Source: Maritimibacter alkaliphilus
Lineage (GTDB): Bacteria > Pseudomonadota > Alphaproteobacteria > Rhodobacterales > Rhodobacteraceae
DNA length: 64,000 nt
Assembly: GCF_019801605.1 (NCBI RefSeq)
Contig: NZ_JAHVIT010000008.1
Span: forward strand, 1-64,000
Direction: 5' to 3'
Shown here: positions 38,766 to 48,769 of the stretch, piece by piece
Numbering within the stretch: position 1 is the first letter of the stretch
How the letters are laid out: each line of letters opens with the position of its first letter
Program-made: the position numbers and the translations under genes
Notes under the pieces: generated by a model
What the model was told of the DNA's origin: nothing
Databases searched by the model: none
Seen by the model: only the letters and a program-made list of their open reading frames with translations

Positions 38766-39611
38766 ATGGGTAGAAGACGGGAACACATCTTGCGCAAACG
38801 GGTCACAGAAACTGCGGCAACGCCCGAAGAAACCGGGTACGAGAACGACCGCCAGTTCGTCACCGCCCTGAACCGGGGCCTCCAGATCCTGCGGGCCTTC
38901 CGCCCCACGGACAAGGCCGGGCTGGGGAATTCGGAACTCGCCGAACGCACCGGCTTGCCGAATTCCACCGTCTCGCGGCTGACTTTCACGCTGCTGAAGT
39001 CGGGCTACCTCGTCTATGACGAGGCGACGGGCCGCTACCGCATGGGTGTGCCGGTGCTGTCGCTGGGCTATGCCTGCCTTGCGGGGCTGCACGTCCGCGA
39101 AACGGCGCAGGTCTACATGCAGCAACTCGCCAACGAGTGCGGCGACGGCATCCTGCTGGCGCTCGGCGGGCGCGACGACATGACGATCACCTATATCGCC
39201 TGCGCCCGGTCCACCGGGGTGATCTCGCTGCAACTCTCGGTGGGCTCGCGTATCTCGCTGGCGCGCTCCGCCATGGGGCGGGCCTATATCGCCGGCACCT
39301 CCGAGGCCGAGCGGGCCGAAATCCTCGACCGGGTGAAGGACCGCTATGCCCCGGATCAGGCGCAGGAGATCCTCGAAGGGATTGAGGACGCCGCCGAGCA
39401 GATCCGCACCAAGGGGTTCTACACCAGCGTCGGCGCCTGGCAGAAGGACGTGAACGCCGTGTCGGTCCCGTTCCGCTCGCAGCAGCCCGATACGCCGATG
39501 CTGGCCTTCAACCTCGGCGGCTATGCCTATTCGCTGCCCAAGGAGCGGCTGGAAAACGAGCTTGGCCCCAAGCTGGTGGAACTCGCCCGCAAGGTCAGCC
39601 GCGCCGAGTGA
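38766..39611 (+). CDS. IclR-family transcriptional regulator
   Basis: The 281-residue protein has an N-terminal winged helix (about 25-85; LNRGLQILRAF, GNSELAERTGLPNSTVSRLTFTL) and a C-terminal IclR effector-binding domain (about 95-275; RSAMGRAYIAG). The TTG at 38757 lies inside the operator-like palindrome, so I prefer ATG at 38766; TTG at 38790 is also possible. Family knowledge: IclR regulators bind aromatic, aliphatic or glyoxylate-type ligands and act on neighbouring catabolic genes. Its likely targets are the acyl-CoA genes on both sides. Confidence 0.9.
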   Translation: MGRRREHILRKRVTETAATPEETGYENDRQFVTALNRGLQILRAFRPTDKAGLGNSELAERTGLPNSTVSRLTFTLLKSGYLVYDEATGRYRMGVPVLSLGYACLAGLHVRETAQVYMQQLANECGDGILLALGGRDDMTITYIACARSTGVISLQLSVGSRISLARSAMGRAYIAGTSEAERAEILDRVKDRYAPDQAQEILEGIEDAAEQIRTKGFYTSVGAWQKDVNAVSVPFRSQQPDTPMLAFNLGGYAYSLPKERLENELGPKLVELARKVSRAE

Positions 39612-39660
39612 ACGGCCGGATGATCGACCGAGTGATCACGGGGTGATGACCGACCGGCAG

Positions 39661-39692
39661 GCGCGGCCCCGAACACATCGGGGCCGCGTTTG
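39661..39692. terminator. Terminator between the IclR regulator and the quinone oxidoreductase gene
   Basis: An 11-bp perfect stem, CGCGGCCCCGA (39662-39672) with TCGGGGCCGCG (39678-39688), has the loop ACACA and is followed by TTTGT. It lies between convergent genes and is best oriented for the regulator gene. Confidence 0.75.
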
Positions 39693-39710
39693 TATCGCCT
39701 CAGGATCGGC

Positions 39711-40679
39711 TCAGGGCACCAGCGCCAGCTTGCCCACGGCGCCGCGCGCCAGCACCCGCTCCAGCACCTGCGCGGCCTCGGCCAGCGGATAGCGGCCCTC
39801 GACCAGCGGCGTCACCTTGCCTTCGGCCCACCAGCCCATGAGCTCTTCCATGTTGGCGCGGTAGGCGGCCGGATCGTTGCGCCGCCAGTTGCCCCAGAAG
39901 ACGCCGACGACGGCATATTCCTTCACCAGCGCGAGGTTCACCGGGAACTGCGGGATCTCGCCGCTGGCGAAACCGATCACCAGCAGACGGCCTTCGCGCG
40001 CCATGAAGCGGGTGGCGGCCTTGAAGGGCTCGCCGCCCACGACGTCATAGACCACGTCCGCGCCGCGTCCGCCGGTCAGGCGCTTCACGTCGTCCTTGAG
40101 GTTGTCATAGCCGATGACGTGATCCGCCCCGGCCTCGGCCGCGATCCTGCGCTTCTCCTCGGAGGAGCAGACGCCGATGACCGTGGCACCCATGATCTTG
40201 CCGATCTGCACCGCCGCCACCCCCGTGGAGCCGGAGGCCCCGAAGACCACCAGAACCTCGCCCGGTTGCAGGTTCGCACGCTGTTTCAGCGCATGGTGCG
40301 AGGTGCCGAAGGCGACCAGCAGGGCCGTCGCCTCGGCCGCGTCGATGCCCTCGGGCAGGGTGAAGGCCTGCTCGGCCGGGCAGAGCACCTGCTCGGCATA
40401 GCCGCCCAGAGAGGTGACACCCGCCACGCGATCGCCGGGCTTCAGCTCCGTGACGCCCGCACCCACGGCCTCGACCACGCCGGCCACTTCCATGCCGGGG
40501 GTAAAGGGCGCCTCGGGCTTCATCTGGTAGAGCCCCTGCACCAGCAGACCGTCGGGGAAATTCACCCCGGCCGCTTCGGTGCGCACCAGCACCTCGCCCG
40601 CGCCGGGCACAGGCGCCGCGACCTCTTCGTAGGCGAGCGTGTCCAGCGGGCCGAACCCGTGGCAGACGATGGCTTTCAT
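39711..40679 (-). CDS. NADPH:quinone oxidoreductase-like zinc-independent MDR protein
   Basis: The 322-residue medium-chain reductase of the quinone oxidoreductase type lacks the zinc-binding cysteines of alcohol dehydrogenases. Visible features are GVNFPDGLLVQGLYQ in the catalytic domain, the nucleotide-binding LVVFGASGSTGVAAVQIGK, and the GADHVIGY and ADVVYDVVGG segments. In many gene clusters such proteins act as enoyl-CoA or acryloyl-CoA-type reductases, which would suit this context. GAGGAGG precedes the ATG. It is divergent from the next ligase, with the palindrome in between. Confidence 0.9.
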   Translation of the reverse strand: MKAIVCHGFGPLDTLAYEEVAAPVPGAGEVLVRTEAAGVNFPDGLLVQGLYQMKPEAPFTPGMEVAGVVEAVGAGVTELKPGDRVAGVTSLGGYAEQVLCPAEQAFTLPEGIDAAEATALLVAFGTSHHALKQRANLQPGEVLVVFGASGSTGVAAVQIGKIMGATVIGVCSSEEKRRIAAEAGADHVIGYDNLKDDVKRLTGGRGADVVYDVVGGEPFKAATRFMAREGRLLVIGFASGEIPQFPVNLALVKEYAVVGVFWGNWRRNDPAAYRANMEELMGWWAEGKVTPLVEGRYPLAEAAQVLERVLARGAVGKLALVP

Positions 40680-40774
40680 GGTGGTCCTCCTCTCGTTCCT
40701 CCGGGCCCAAGATTAGGGCCAGCGGCAGCGGGATACCATTGGAAACAGGCGGTTTCCGACGAAATTCAAACGGC

Positions 40775-40791
40775 GTTCCGCATTGCGGAAC
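40775..40791. promoter_or_regulatory. Perfect 17-bp palindrome, probable IclR operator
   Basis: GTTCCGCATTGCGGAAC is symmetric around the central T. It sits about 95 bases from either start codon in the divergent promoter region of the quinone-oxidoreductase-like gene and the following ligase. A second half-site, TTGCGGAA, is at 40806-40813, and TTTCGCA...TTGCG follows near 40820. Related copies at 38750 and 36232 point to one regulator. Confidence 0.6.
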
Positions 40792-40878
40792 CGCATCATC
40801 ACAAATTGCGGAATTTGGTTTCGCAAGTTGCGCGGGGGCGCTACCTTCCTGCTTGGAGGAATAGGGAGGAGGTGCCTC

Positions 40879-42522
<1,644 letters not shown>

Positions 42523-42780
42523 ATCCCCCGGGGGGCCGCCTGACCGTGGCCCCCGATTGTCGCCCTCAGGACTTTTGCCTGTCTCCCCTCTGGCCGGTCT
42601 CCGCTTTTGCCTCTCTGCACCAGGGCCTGTCTCCGCCTTGGCCTCATCTGTGCTTCGGGCTCTCTTCAATCGGGCCGGTCGATGCGCGGGCCAGCCTGTC
42701 CTGCGGCCTGCCTGTGATGGCGCTGCCTGTGCTAGACTGGCCCCGGCCCCCAGCCGGGGCGGCAGCGGGAGCAGGTCACC

Positions 42781-43371
42781 ATGACGACATTTGATTTCTG
42801 GTATTCCATCGGCAGCACCTACAGCTACCTGACCGTGATGCGCCTGCCCGAGGTGGCCGAGGCAGCGGGCCTGCGCGTCCGCTGGCGGCCGTTCAACGTG
42901 CGCCACGTGATGGTCCAGCAGAACAACATCCCCTTCAAGGACAAGCCGGTGAAGACCGCCTACATGTGGCGCGACATCGCGCGCCGGGCCGAGGGCTATG
43001 GCCTCTCTCCCGCCCTGCCCGCACCCTATCCCCTGCCGGAGCTGGTCTTTGCCAACCAGGTCGCCGTGCTGGGGGCCGATGAGGGCTGGGTCGAGGCCTA
43101 TACCCGCGCCACCTATCGCCGCTGGTTCGAGGCCGGACAGCGCCCCGGGGAGGCTCCGAACCTCTCCGAGAGCCTTGCCGAGATCGGGCAGGACCCCGAC
43201 CGCGTGAGGACCGAGGCCGCAAGCGACCGGATCGTGGCAAGGCTCGCCGCCGAGACCGACACCGCCATGCGCCTCGGGATCTTCGGCTCACCCTTCTTCG
43301 CCGTGGGGGAGGAGGTCTTCTGGGGCGATGACCGGCTGGAGGATGCGATCGCCTGGGCAACGCGGGACTGA
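42781..43371 (+). CDS. DsbA-fold protein, 2-hydroxychromene-2-carboxylate isomerase type
   Basis: The protein has 196 residues with a thioredoxin fold and helical insertion. The N-terminal FDFWYSIGSTYSYLTVMRLP and the C-terminal GIFGSPFFAVGEEVFWGDDRL are the family signatures. HCCA isomerases use glutathione in naphthalene-type aromatic degradation; a Ser takes the place of the DsbA cysteines, as here. The actual substrate is unknown, and members are frequent in genomes without naphthalene pathways. GGAGCAGG precedes the ATG. Confidence 0.88.
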   Translation: MTTFDFWYSIGSTYSYLTVMRLPEVAEAAGLRVRWRPFNVRHVMVQQNNIPFKDKPVKTAYMWRDIARRAEGYGLSPALPAPYPLPELVFANQVAVLGADEGWVEAYTRATYRRWFEAGQRPGEAPNLSESLAEIGQDPDRVRTEAASDRIVARLAAETDTAMRLGIFGSPFFAVGEEVFWGDDRLEDAIAWATRD

Positions 43372-43468
43372 GACCCATCGTCTCATACGGGCCCGGATCA
43401 CGGGGAATCGCTTTCGGGGTAGCATCAACCGCATGTATCATGGTTCTCGCATATCTTGGGAGAGCCCG

Positions 43469-44068
43469 ATGCCGTCGACCCTGCGCCGTCCTGTCCGCCA
43501 TCCCGCTTCATGTCTCGCGCTTGCCGTTGCCCTGCTCTGCGCCGCCCCCGCCGCGCAGGCCCAGATGATGGGTCATGGCCCCGGGGCCGGGATGCATGGC
43601 CACGGCGCCGATGGCACCGGCCATGACGAGGTGACGATGCCCGGCCTTCAGGGCCGTAACGCCACCCCCGAGGAGAGCGCGGAACTCGCCGTGATGTTCC
43701 GCAACTTTCCCACCTTCACCCGCGAGGTGACGAACCTGCCTGATGGCATCCGCACTGTCACCCGCTCCTCCAACCCGGAGGTGATGGAGGTGCTGATCAG
43801 CCATGTCACCGGGATGATCGGCCGGGTCGAGGCGCAGGACGATCCGGAGATCTTCATCCAGAGCCCCACGCTCGACATCTTCTTCGACCGCGCCGACCGG
43901 ATCGAGACCGGGATCGACGTGACGGAGGAGGGCATCGTGGTGACCCAGACCTCGACCGATCCCGACTTGGTCGAGGCCCTTCATCTCCATGCCGCCGAGG
44001 TCTCGGACATGGCCGCGCGCGGGATGCAGGCGGTGCACGAGATGATGATGCGCCGGGCCGGGAACTGA
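43469..44068 (+). CDS. Secreted protein with His/Met/Gly-rich N-terminus
   Basis: This is a 199-residue protein I cannot assign to a characterised family. A signal peptide (about 1-31, ending AQAQ) is followed by a short segment very rich in Met, His and Gly (MMGHGPGAGMHGHG), which suggests copper or other soft-metal binding. The remainder is an alpha/beta domain with NFPTFTREVTNLPDGI and a helical end with HLHAAEVSDMAARGMQAVHEMMM. The ATG at 43469 is chosen because it gives the export signal; the frame extends upstream to 43328. Confidence 0.72.
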   Translation: MPSTLRRPVRHPASCLALAVALLCAAPAAQAQMMGHGPGAGMHGHGADGTGHDEVTMPGLQGRNATPEESAELAVMFRNFPTFTREVTNLPDGIRTVTRSSNPEVMEVLISHVTGMIGRVEAQDDPEIFIQSPTLDIFFDRADRIETGIDVTEEGIVVTQTSTDPDLVEALHLHAAEVSDMAARGMQAVHEMMMRRAGN

Positions 44069-44407
44069 CCTGACACGGCCGCGAGCCCGCGGGAAGCCGC
44101 CCGATCAGGGCGGCCTGCCCGGCGCGCGCATCCCCCCCGCCCGCGGTGATCGTGAGTCAGACCTTGGGGCGCCCATGGGCTGGACTTTGGTCTGGCCTTC
44201 GGGTGGGCGTTTGGACCGAACCATCGGTGGAAAGTCGCCGTTTTTCCCGATCCGGCGTCAGAAACCTGTCACAGTGAGGGATTACATCGTCCTGTACCCC
44301 GGTCTTGCGCCGGTAACCCTCCCGGGGGACTTGCGATACCTGCCGCTTCGTCGCATCTGAGAGGGAGGGAGAGGACCCCCTGACCGCCCTCAAACGAAAG
44401 CCTCGCC
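44069..44407. other. Intergenic region before the MFS gene
   Basis: I see no gene in these 339 bases. A hairpin, GCCGCCC (44096-44102) with GGGCGGC (44108-44114), lies shortly after the preceding stop but lacks a T-run. Positions 44290-44345 contain GC-rich complementary segments that could fold. I do not recognise a known riboswitch. Confidence 0.45.
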
Positions 44408-45610
44408 TTGTCTACACCTACGATTGCCCCCGCTTCGGCGGCCGAGGCCTCGGCCGCTATCGTCATTTTCTCGCTCGCGCTCGGTGGCTTTGCCATCGGC
44501 ACGACCGAATTCGCCTCCATGGCCCTGCTGCCCTATTTCGCCCCCGAACTCGGGGTGAGCGAGGCGCAGGCCGCCCAGGCGATCAGCGCCTATGCGCTCG
44601 GCGTCGTGATCGGCGCACCGCTGCTGGCCGTGCTCGGCGCCCGGCTGCCCCGCCGCCGGTTCCTCGTCTGGCTGATGCTGGCCTTCGCCGTCTTCAACAC
44701 CGCCTCGGGCCTTGCGCACAATTTCGGCACGATGCTCGTCTTCCGCTTCCTCTCGGGCCTGCCGCACGGGGCCTACTTCGGGGTCGGCGCGCTGATGGCG
44801 GCCTCCGTCGTCTCGCCCAAGAAGCGCACGCAGGCGGTGGCGATGCTCATGGTCGGCCTGACCGTGGCCACGACACTGGGTGTGCCGCTGGCGAACTTCC
44901 TCGGCCAGACGATCGGCTGGCGCTGGGGCTTCGCGCTCGTGGGCGTCCTGTCCCTGATCACCGCGGCGGCGGTCCACATCTTCGCCCCGCGCGGCACGGG
45001 CACGGCGGGCGGCAACGCCCTGCGCCAGCTCTCGGCGCTGAAGAACCGGCAGGTGCTGCTGACGCTGGCCACGGCGGCGATCGGCTTCGGCGGGTTCTTC
45101 GCCGTCTACACCTACTTCACGCTGACCGCGATGGAGGTGACCCACGTGCCCGAGGCCGTGGTCCCGGGCCTGCTGATGATCTTCGGCCTCGGCATGACCG
45201 TGGGAACGATCCTGCTCGGCTGGGCCGCGGACCGGAACCAGACCCTGTCGATCTACGGCATCATGGGCGCCAACGTGCTGGCGCTGCTGTGCTACCCGAT
45301 GGCGACCGGCGCGGGCTGGTCCATGGCGCTGGTGGGCTTCTGCATCGGCATGACCTCCTCCACCGGCACGGCGATCCAGGCCCGGCTGATGGACGTAGCG
45401 GGCGATGCGCAGGAACTGGCCGCGGCGCTCAACCACTCGGCCTTCAACACCGCCAATGCCATCGGCCCGGCGGTGGCCGCCGCGGCTCTGACGCTGGGCT
45501 GGGGCCTGCCGGCCACCGGCTATGTCGGCGCGCTGCTGACGGCCATCGGGATCGTGCTCTTCACGATCACCGTGCTCGACGCCAGGCGCAACGGCACCGG
45601 CCCAACCTGA
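44408..45610 (+). CDS. MFS transporter, drug/sugar efflux (AraJ/DHA1-like)
   Basis: The 400-residue protein has about twelve hydrophobic segments. The early motif GGFAIGTTEFASMALLPYFA and motif A-like LAVLGARLPRRRFLVW place it among AraJ/YdhP-type proton-driven exporters. The start codon would be TTG at 44408; the first transmembrane helix begins about 15 residues later, so little sequence can be missing. The substrate is unknown. A strong terminator at 45686 ends the unit. Confidence 0.9.
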   Translation: MSTPTIAPASAAEASAAIVIFSLALGGFAIGTTEFASMALLPYFAPELGVSEAQAAQAISAYALGVVIGAPLLAVLGARLPRRRFLVWLMLAFAVFNTASGLAHNFGTMLVFRFLSGLPHGAYFGVGALMAASVVSPKKRTQAVAMLMVGLTVATTLGVPLANFLGQTIGWRWGFALVGVLSLITAAAVHIFAPRGTGTAGGNALRQLSALKNRQVLLTLATAAIGFGGFFAVYTYFTLTAMEVTHVPEAVVPGLLMIFGLGMTVGTILLGWAADRNQTLSIYGIMGANVLALLCYPMATGAGWSMALVGFCIGMTSSTGTAIQARLMDVAGDAQELAAALNHSAFNTANAIGPAVAAAALTLGWGLPATGYVGALLTAIGIVLFTITVLDARRNGTGPT

Positions 45611-45685
45611 CGCCGCCCCACCTGACGCAGTCTTTGACGTCCCGGGCCCATCCGGCCGCGTACGTCACGGCCCCCTGAAAGACGC

Positions 45686-45722
45686 AAACGGCGCGGTCCC
45701 CGCAGGGGGCCGCGCCGTTTTC
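45686..45722 (+). terminator. Rho-independent terminator of the MFS gene
   Basis: An 11-bp perfect stem, AAACGGCGCGG (45686-45696) with CCGCGCCGTTT (45710-45720), runs into TTTT. The loop itself contains complementary CCCC/GGGG segments. The A-rich left flank could also serve the convergent polysaccharide gene. Confidence 0.8.
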
Positions 45723-45778
45723 AATGTGGTCAGACCGCGCCTGCCGCGCGACCGGTTGGTCTGGCCGCGCCTGCGGCG

Positions 45779-46951
45779 CTAGCGGGGCGGCAGGGCGCGG
45801 ATCGCCTCTGGTCCGCCCACGCGGGCAAGGATGCGCGCGCCGAGGTCGGCGGGCGGTTCGTTCTTCGGCCCGTGCACGAGGTAGCGGTTCCAGAGCCAGC
45901 CGATCACCTGCCGACGGAGCCGCGGGTCGGGCCGCCAGTCGCGGGTCACCGCCAGCGCCCGGTCCAGCGCCTCCGGGTCCGGCGCATGCTGCACCAGCCC
46001 CTCAATGTTGTAGCAGGCCCGGCCCAGCGTGATCACCGGCTTGTCCAGCAGCAGCGCCTCGATCCCCACGGTGGAGTTCAGCGTGATCACCGCCCGCGCC
46101 TGCCCGATCATCTCGGAGGTGACATTGCCATTGGCAAAGATCACCCGCGGATGGTCGGGCCGCGTGCCCTTGACCGAGCGCTTGTAGCTCGGATGTTCCT
46201 TGATCACGAAGACCTCGTCCGGGTTCCGCTCCGCCGCCGCGAGGATCGCGTCGAGAAACTGCTGCATGTCGCGGATCCACGGCGAATGCAGCGTGACCTG
46301 CATGTCCGAGGGCACCTGGAACGGCACGAAGACGAAACCGGGCTCCAGCGGCACCTCTTCCATCCCGGTCTTCTTGGCGGCGCGGTTGTTCACCGCCTGC
46401 GGCAGGCCTTCGGCGGCGAAATCCTCCTCCGTGTCGAGGTAGAAGCCCGGATCGCGCGGCATGGAATTGCCGCCGTTCAGTCCCACGGGGTCGAATTGCA
46501 TGGTGCGCGGGAAGAAGCCGTTCTCGATGAAGACCCGCCGCATCCCCAGCCGGCCCGAGACGTCTTTCAGCACCGACTCCGGATAGTTCGACCCGTTGTA
46601 GATGATCGCCAGATCGTCGCGGCCCGTCAGCTCAGCCTCCAGCGCGTCGCGCAGCAAGGCCGCCTCGAACCGCTTGATTGCACCGTAGACGCCCTTCACC
46701 ACCGGGTTCCCGTAGAGCCACGGCAGGCGCATCGCCTTGCGGGTCAGGTTGCCCTCGACCAGCGGGGCGGCAGAGGGGCCGGTGGTCAGCGCGCGCAGCA
46801 CCGCCCCCAGCACGCCAGACAGCCCGCGCCTGCGGCGCAGCTTCTGCAACGCGGCCCCGGTCCCGGTGGCGAGGGTCACCACCTCGGGCGCCAGCACCGC
46901 GTCGAAGGCCGCGATCAGCTTCGTATCCAGTTTCACGAAACGCTCGGTCAT
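45779..46951 (-). CDS. Capsule polysaccharide export/biosynthesis-like protein
   Basis: The 390-residue protein resembles the Capsule_synth (KpsS/KpsC-like) family. Features seen are IIYNGSNYPES, RRVFIENGFFPRTMQFDPVGLN, VFVPFQVPSDMQV, FVIKEHPSYKRS and ITLNSTVGIEALLLDKPVITLG. In KpsC/S these regions transfer Kdo linkers onto a lipid for capsule export. Its ATG overlaps the preceding gene's stop by four bases, so the two work together. No capsule transporter genes are in the window. Confidence 0.82.
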   Translation of the reverse strand: MTERFVKLDTKLIAAFDAVLAPEVVTLATGTGAALQKLRRRRGLSGVLGAVLRALTTGPSAAPLVEGNLTRKAMRLPWLYGNPVVKGVYGAIKRFEAALLRDALEAELTGRDDLAIIYNGSNYPESVLKDVSGRLGMRRVFIENGFFPRTMQFDPVGLNGGNSMPRDPGFYLDTEEDFAAEGLPQAVNNRAAKKTGMEEVPLEPGFVFVPFQVPSDMQVTLHSPWIRDMQQFLDAILAAAERNPDEVFVIKEHPSYKRSVKGTRPDHPRVIFANGNVTSEMIGQARAVITLNSTVGIEALLLDKPVITLGRACYNIEGLVQHAPDPEALDRALAVTRDWRPDPRLRRQVIGWLWNRYLVHGPKNEPPADLGARILARVGGPEAIRALPPR

Positions 46952-47826
46952 GCGGCCCCCTCGGTCAGCTCGGCCGGGGGATAGCCGATATCGAGCAGCG
47001 CGGAAACCGGCGAGGCACAGGTCAGGCGGATGCCCCGCCCCGAGGCCACATCGCGGGCAAGGGCGAAATGGGCGAGGATGCGGGCCTGCCCCTTCACGAT
47101 GCCCGACCACGCCGCCTGCCCCTTCTCCTCGTAGAAGCGGGGCGCGTCGGCGTTCTTCAGGTCGATCCCCGCAAGGCAAATATCCGTCGCGCCCAGACCC
47201 ATGGCGATCTGCAGCGCCGAAAAGGCCACGGTGCCGCATTTGACGACACCCCGGTCGGGCCGCAGGGAGAAGGCGGCGCCCTGCGTCGTCACCACCTCGG
47301 CGGAGCTTTCCAGCGCCCGGCGCGGCGCGTCGAAGGGCTTGCGCAGGTCATCGACCAGACCGATAGGCCGGTCGCGCAGAAGGCCCCGGTCGCGGCTGGC
47401 GATGGCGCGGATCACGGAGGGGGAGAAGAAGCAGGGCAGGTCCTCGGGCAGGTCGCGGCGCAGCATCGACAGGTGGCGCCAGACGAAACGTTCGTCCTCC
47501 ACCACCAGTGCCGCAGGCCGCGGCAGGCGCGGCAGCAGGCAGAGCGCGCCGTTCAGCATCAGCGTGGGCGCGTCGAAGGCCTCGATCCGCTGATCGGCCA
47601 GCGACGGGCCGGAGCCGAGGATCACGGCCCGGTCGAGCCCCGGCAGCACCTCGCCATGGGGCCGCAGGCGGTTGAGCCCATGGCCGCGCCAGAGGATCTC
47701 GCCCCCCGCATCCACGCGGGAGAGTCGCAACCCGGGCCAGGTTTCCTCGAAATGCGCGCCCCGCCCTCCGCGCAGAAGACGGAAGGCGGGGCGGAGGATC
47801 CGCCGTGACAGCGGACGGTCAGACAT
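46948..47826 (-). CDS. Putative glycosyltransferase-like protein (MptE/GT42-like Rossmann fold)
   Basis: The protein has 292 residues and no known catalytic assignment. VILGSGPSLAD near residue 70, MLNGALCLLP, and KCGTVAFSALQIAMGLGATDICLAGIDL near residue 210 follow the order seen in Campylobacter CstI/II-type sialyltransferases (GNGPSL ... SGIDF) and in DUF115/MptE-like proteins. It sits in operon with the capsule-synthesis-like gene through a four-base overlap, which supports a role in building a surface glycan. The sugar is unknown. Confidence 0.65.
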   Translation of the reverse strand: MSDRPLSRRILRPAFRLLRGGRGAHFEETWPGLRLSRVDAGGEILWRGHGLNRLRPHGEVLPGLDRAVILGSGPSLADQRIEAFDAPTLMLNGALCLLPRLPRPAALVVEDERFVWRHLSMLRRDLPEDLPCFFSPSVIRAIASRDRGLLRDRPIGLVDDLRKPFDAPRRALESSAEVVTTQGAAFSLRPDRGVVKCGTVAFSALQIAMGLGATDICLAGIDLKNADAPRFYEEKGQAAWSGIVKGQARILAHFALARDVASGRGIRLTCASPVSALLDIGYPPAELTEGAA

Positions 47827-47832
47827 GGGCGA

Positions 47833-48486
47833 TCAGGCCGGGTTCTTGGCGAAGCGCAGGTAGGGCAGCTTCTTGTCCAGCGTGCCGAATTTCTCTTCGG
47901 CGGCGGCATCGTCCAGCGACAGGGCGACGATCACGTCTTCGCCGGTCTGCCAGTTGGCGGGCGTCGCCAGCGGCTGCTGGTAGGTGCGCTGCAGACCGTC
48001 GAGGGCGCGCAGCACCTCGGCGAAGTTGCGGCCCACGGACATCGGGTAGACCATCGACAGCTGCAGTTTCTTGTCCGGCGAGATGATGAAGACCGCGCGC
48101 ACCGTGGCGCTGTCCGCGGGGGTGCGGCCATCGGGCAGGTAGGCGTCGGCGGGCAGCATGTCGAAGGCCTTGGAGACCTCCAGTCCCTTGTCCGCGATGA
48201 TCGGGAAGCCGGCAGGCGCCTTGGCGAAGCTCTCGATGTCGCCCTTCCACTGCTTGTGCTCATCCACGCCGTCGACCGACAGGCCGATCACCTTGGTGCC
48301 GCGCTTGGCCCATTCGTCGGCCAGTTGCGAGACGGCGCCGAACTCGGTCGTGCAGACCGGGGTGAAATCCTTCGGGTGGGAGAAGAGGATCGCCCAGCTG
48401 TCACCGATCCAGTCATGGAAGGTGATGGTGCCCTGATCGGTTTCGGCGGTGAAGTTCGGGACGGTGTCGTTGATACGCAGAGCCAT
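47833..48486 (-). CDS. 1-Cys peroxiredoxin (Prx6 type)
   Basis: This thiol peroxidase of 217 residues reduces hydrogen peroxide and organic peroxides. Peroxidatic Cys45 lies in HPKDFTPVCTTEFG, and the C-terminal dimerisation region has the Prx6-type length, with no second conserved resolving Cys. The ATG at 48486 follows AGGAGG by five bases. It is a single gene located seven bases after the divergent-looking end of the polysaccharide pair, though it probably has its own promoter. Confidence 0.94.
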   Translation of the reverse strand: MALRINDTVPNFTAETDQGTITFHDWIGDSWAILFSHPKDFTPVCTTEFGAVSQLADEWAKRGTKVIGLSVDGVDEHKQWKGDIESFAKAPAGFPIIADKGLEVSKAFDMLPADAYLPDGRTPADSATVRAVFIISPDKKLQLSMVYPMSVGRNFAEVLRALDGLQRTYQQPLATPANWQTGEDVIVALSLDDAAAEEKFGTLDKKLPYLRFAKNPA

Positions 48487-48769
48487 GAATTCCTCCTGTG
48501 GTCTGGCGTGGCTGACTTCTACATAGACCCCGCCCGGGATCAATTACACCCCCCTGCGACACCCCTGCGCGCGGCATGGCCACACGGTGCCGCGAGCGTC
48601 CGGGGCGCGCCTGCCCGCTGGCCCCATACAAGCGGCATCCGTGGCCCGGGCTGCTCTCTTGCGCCAACGGGGGCGGAGTGACAGAGTGCCCGGCGACTCC
48701 AGCGGAACCGCCGACCGTCTGGCGGAATGCCCCCATTGCATCCGCGGAGAATCCTTGAAGGAGACGACT

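Noticed and set aside
44280-44407. Riboswitch before the MFS gene
   Set aside because: Complementary GC-rich segments exist, but I could not match fluoride, guanidine, TPP, cobalamin or other known consensus elements.
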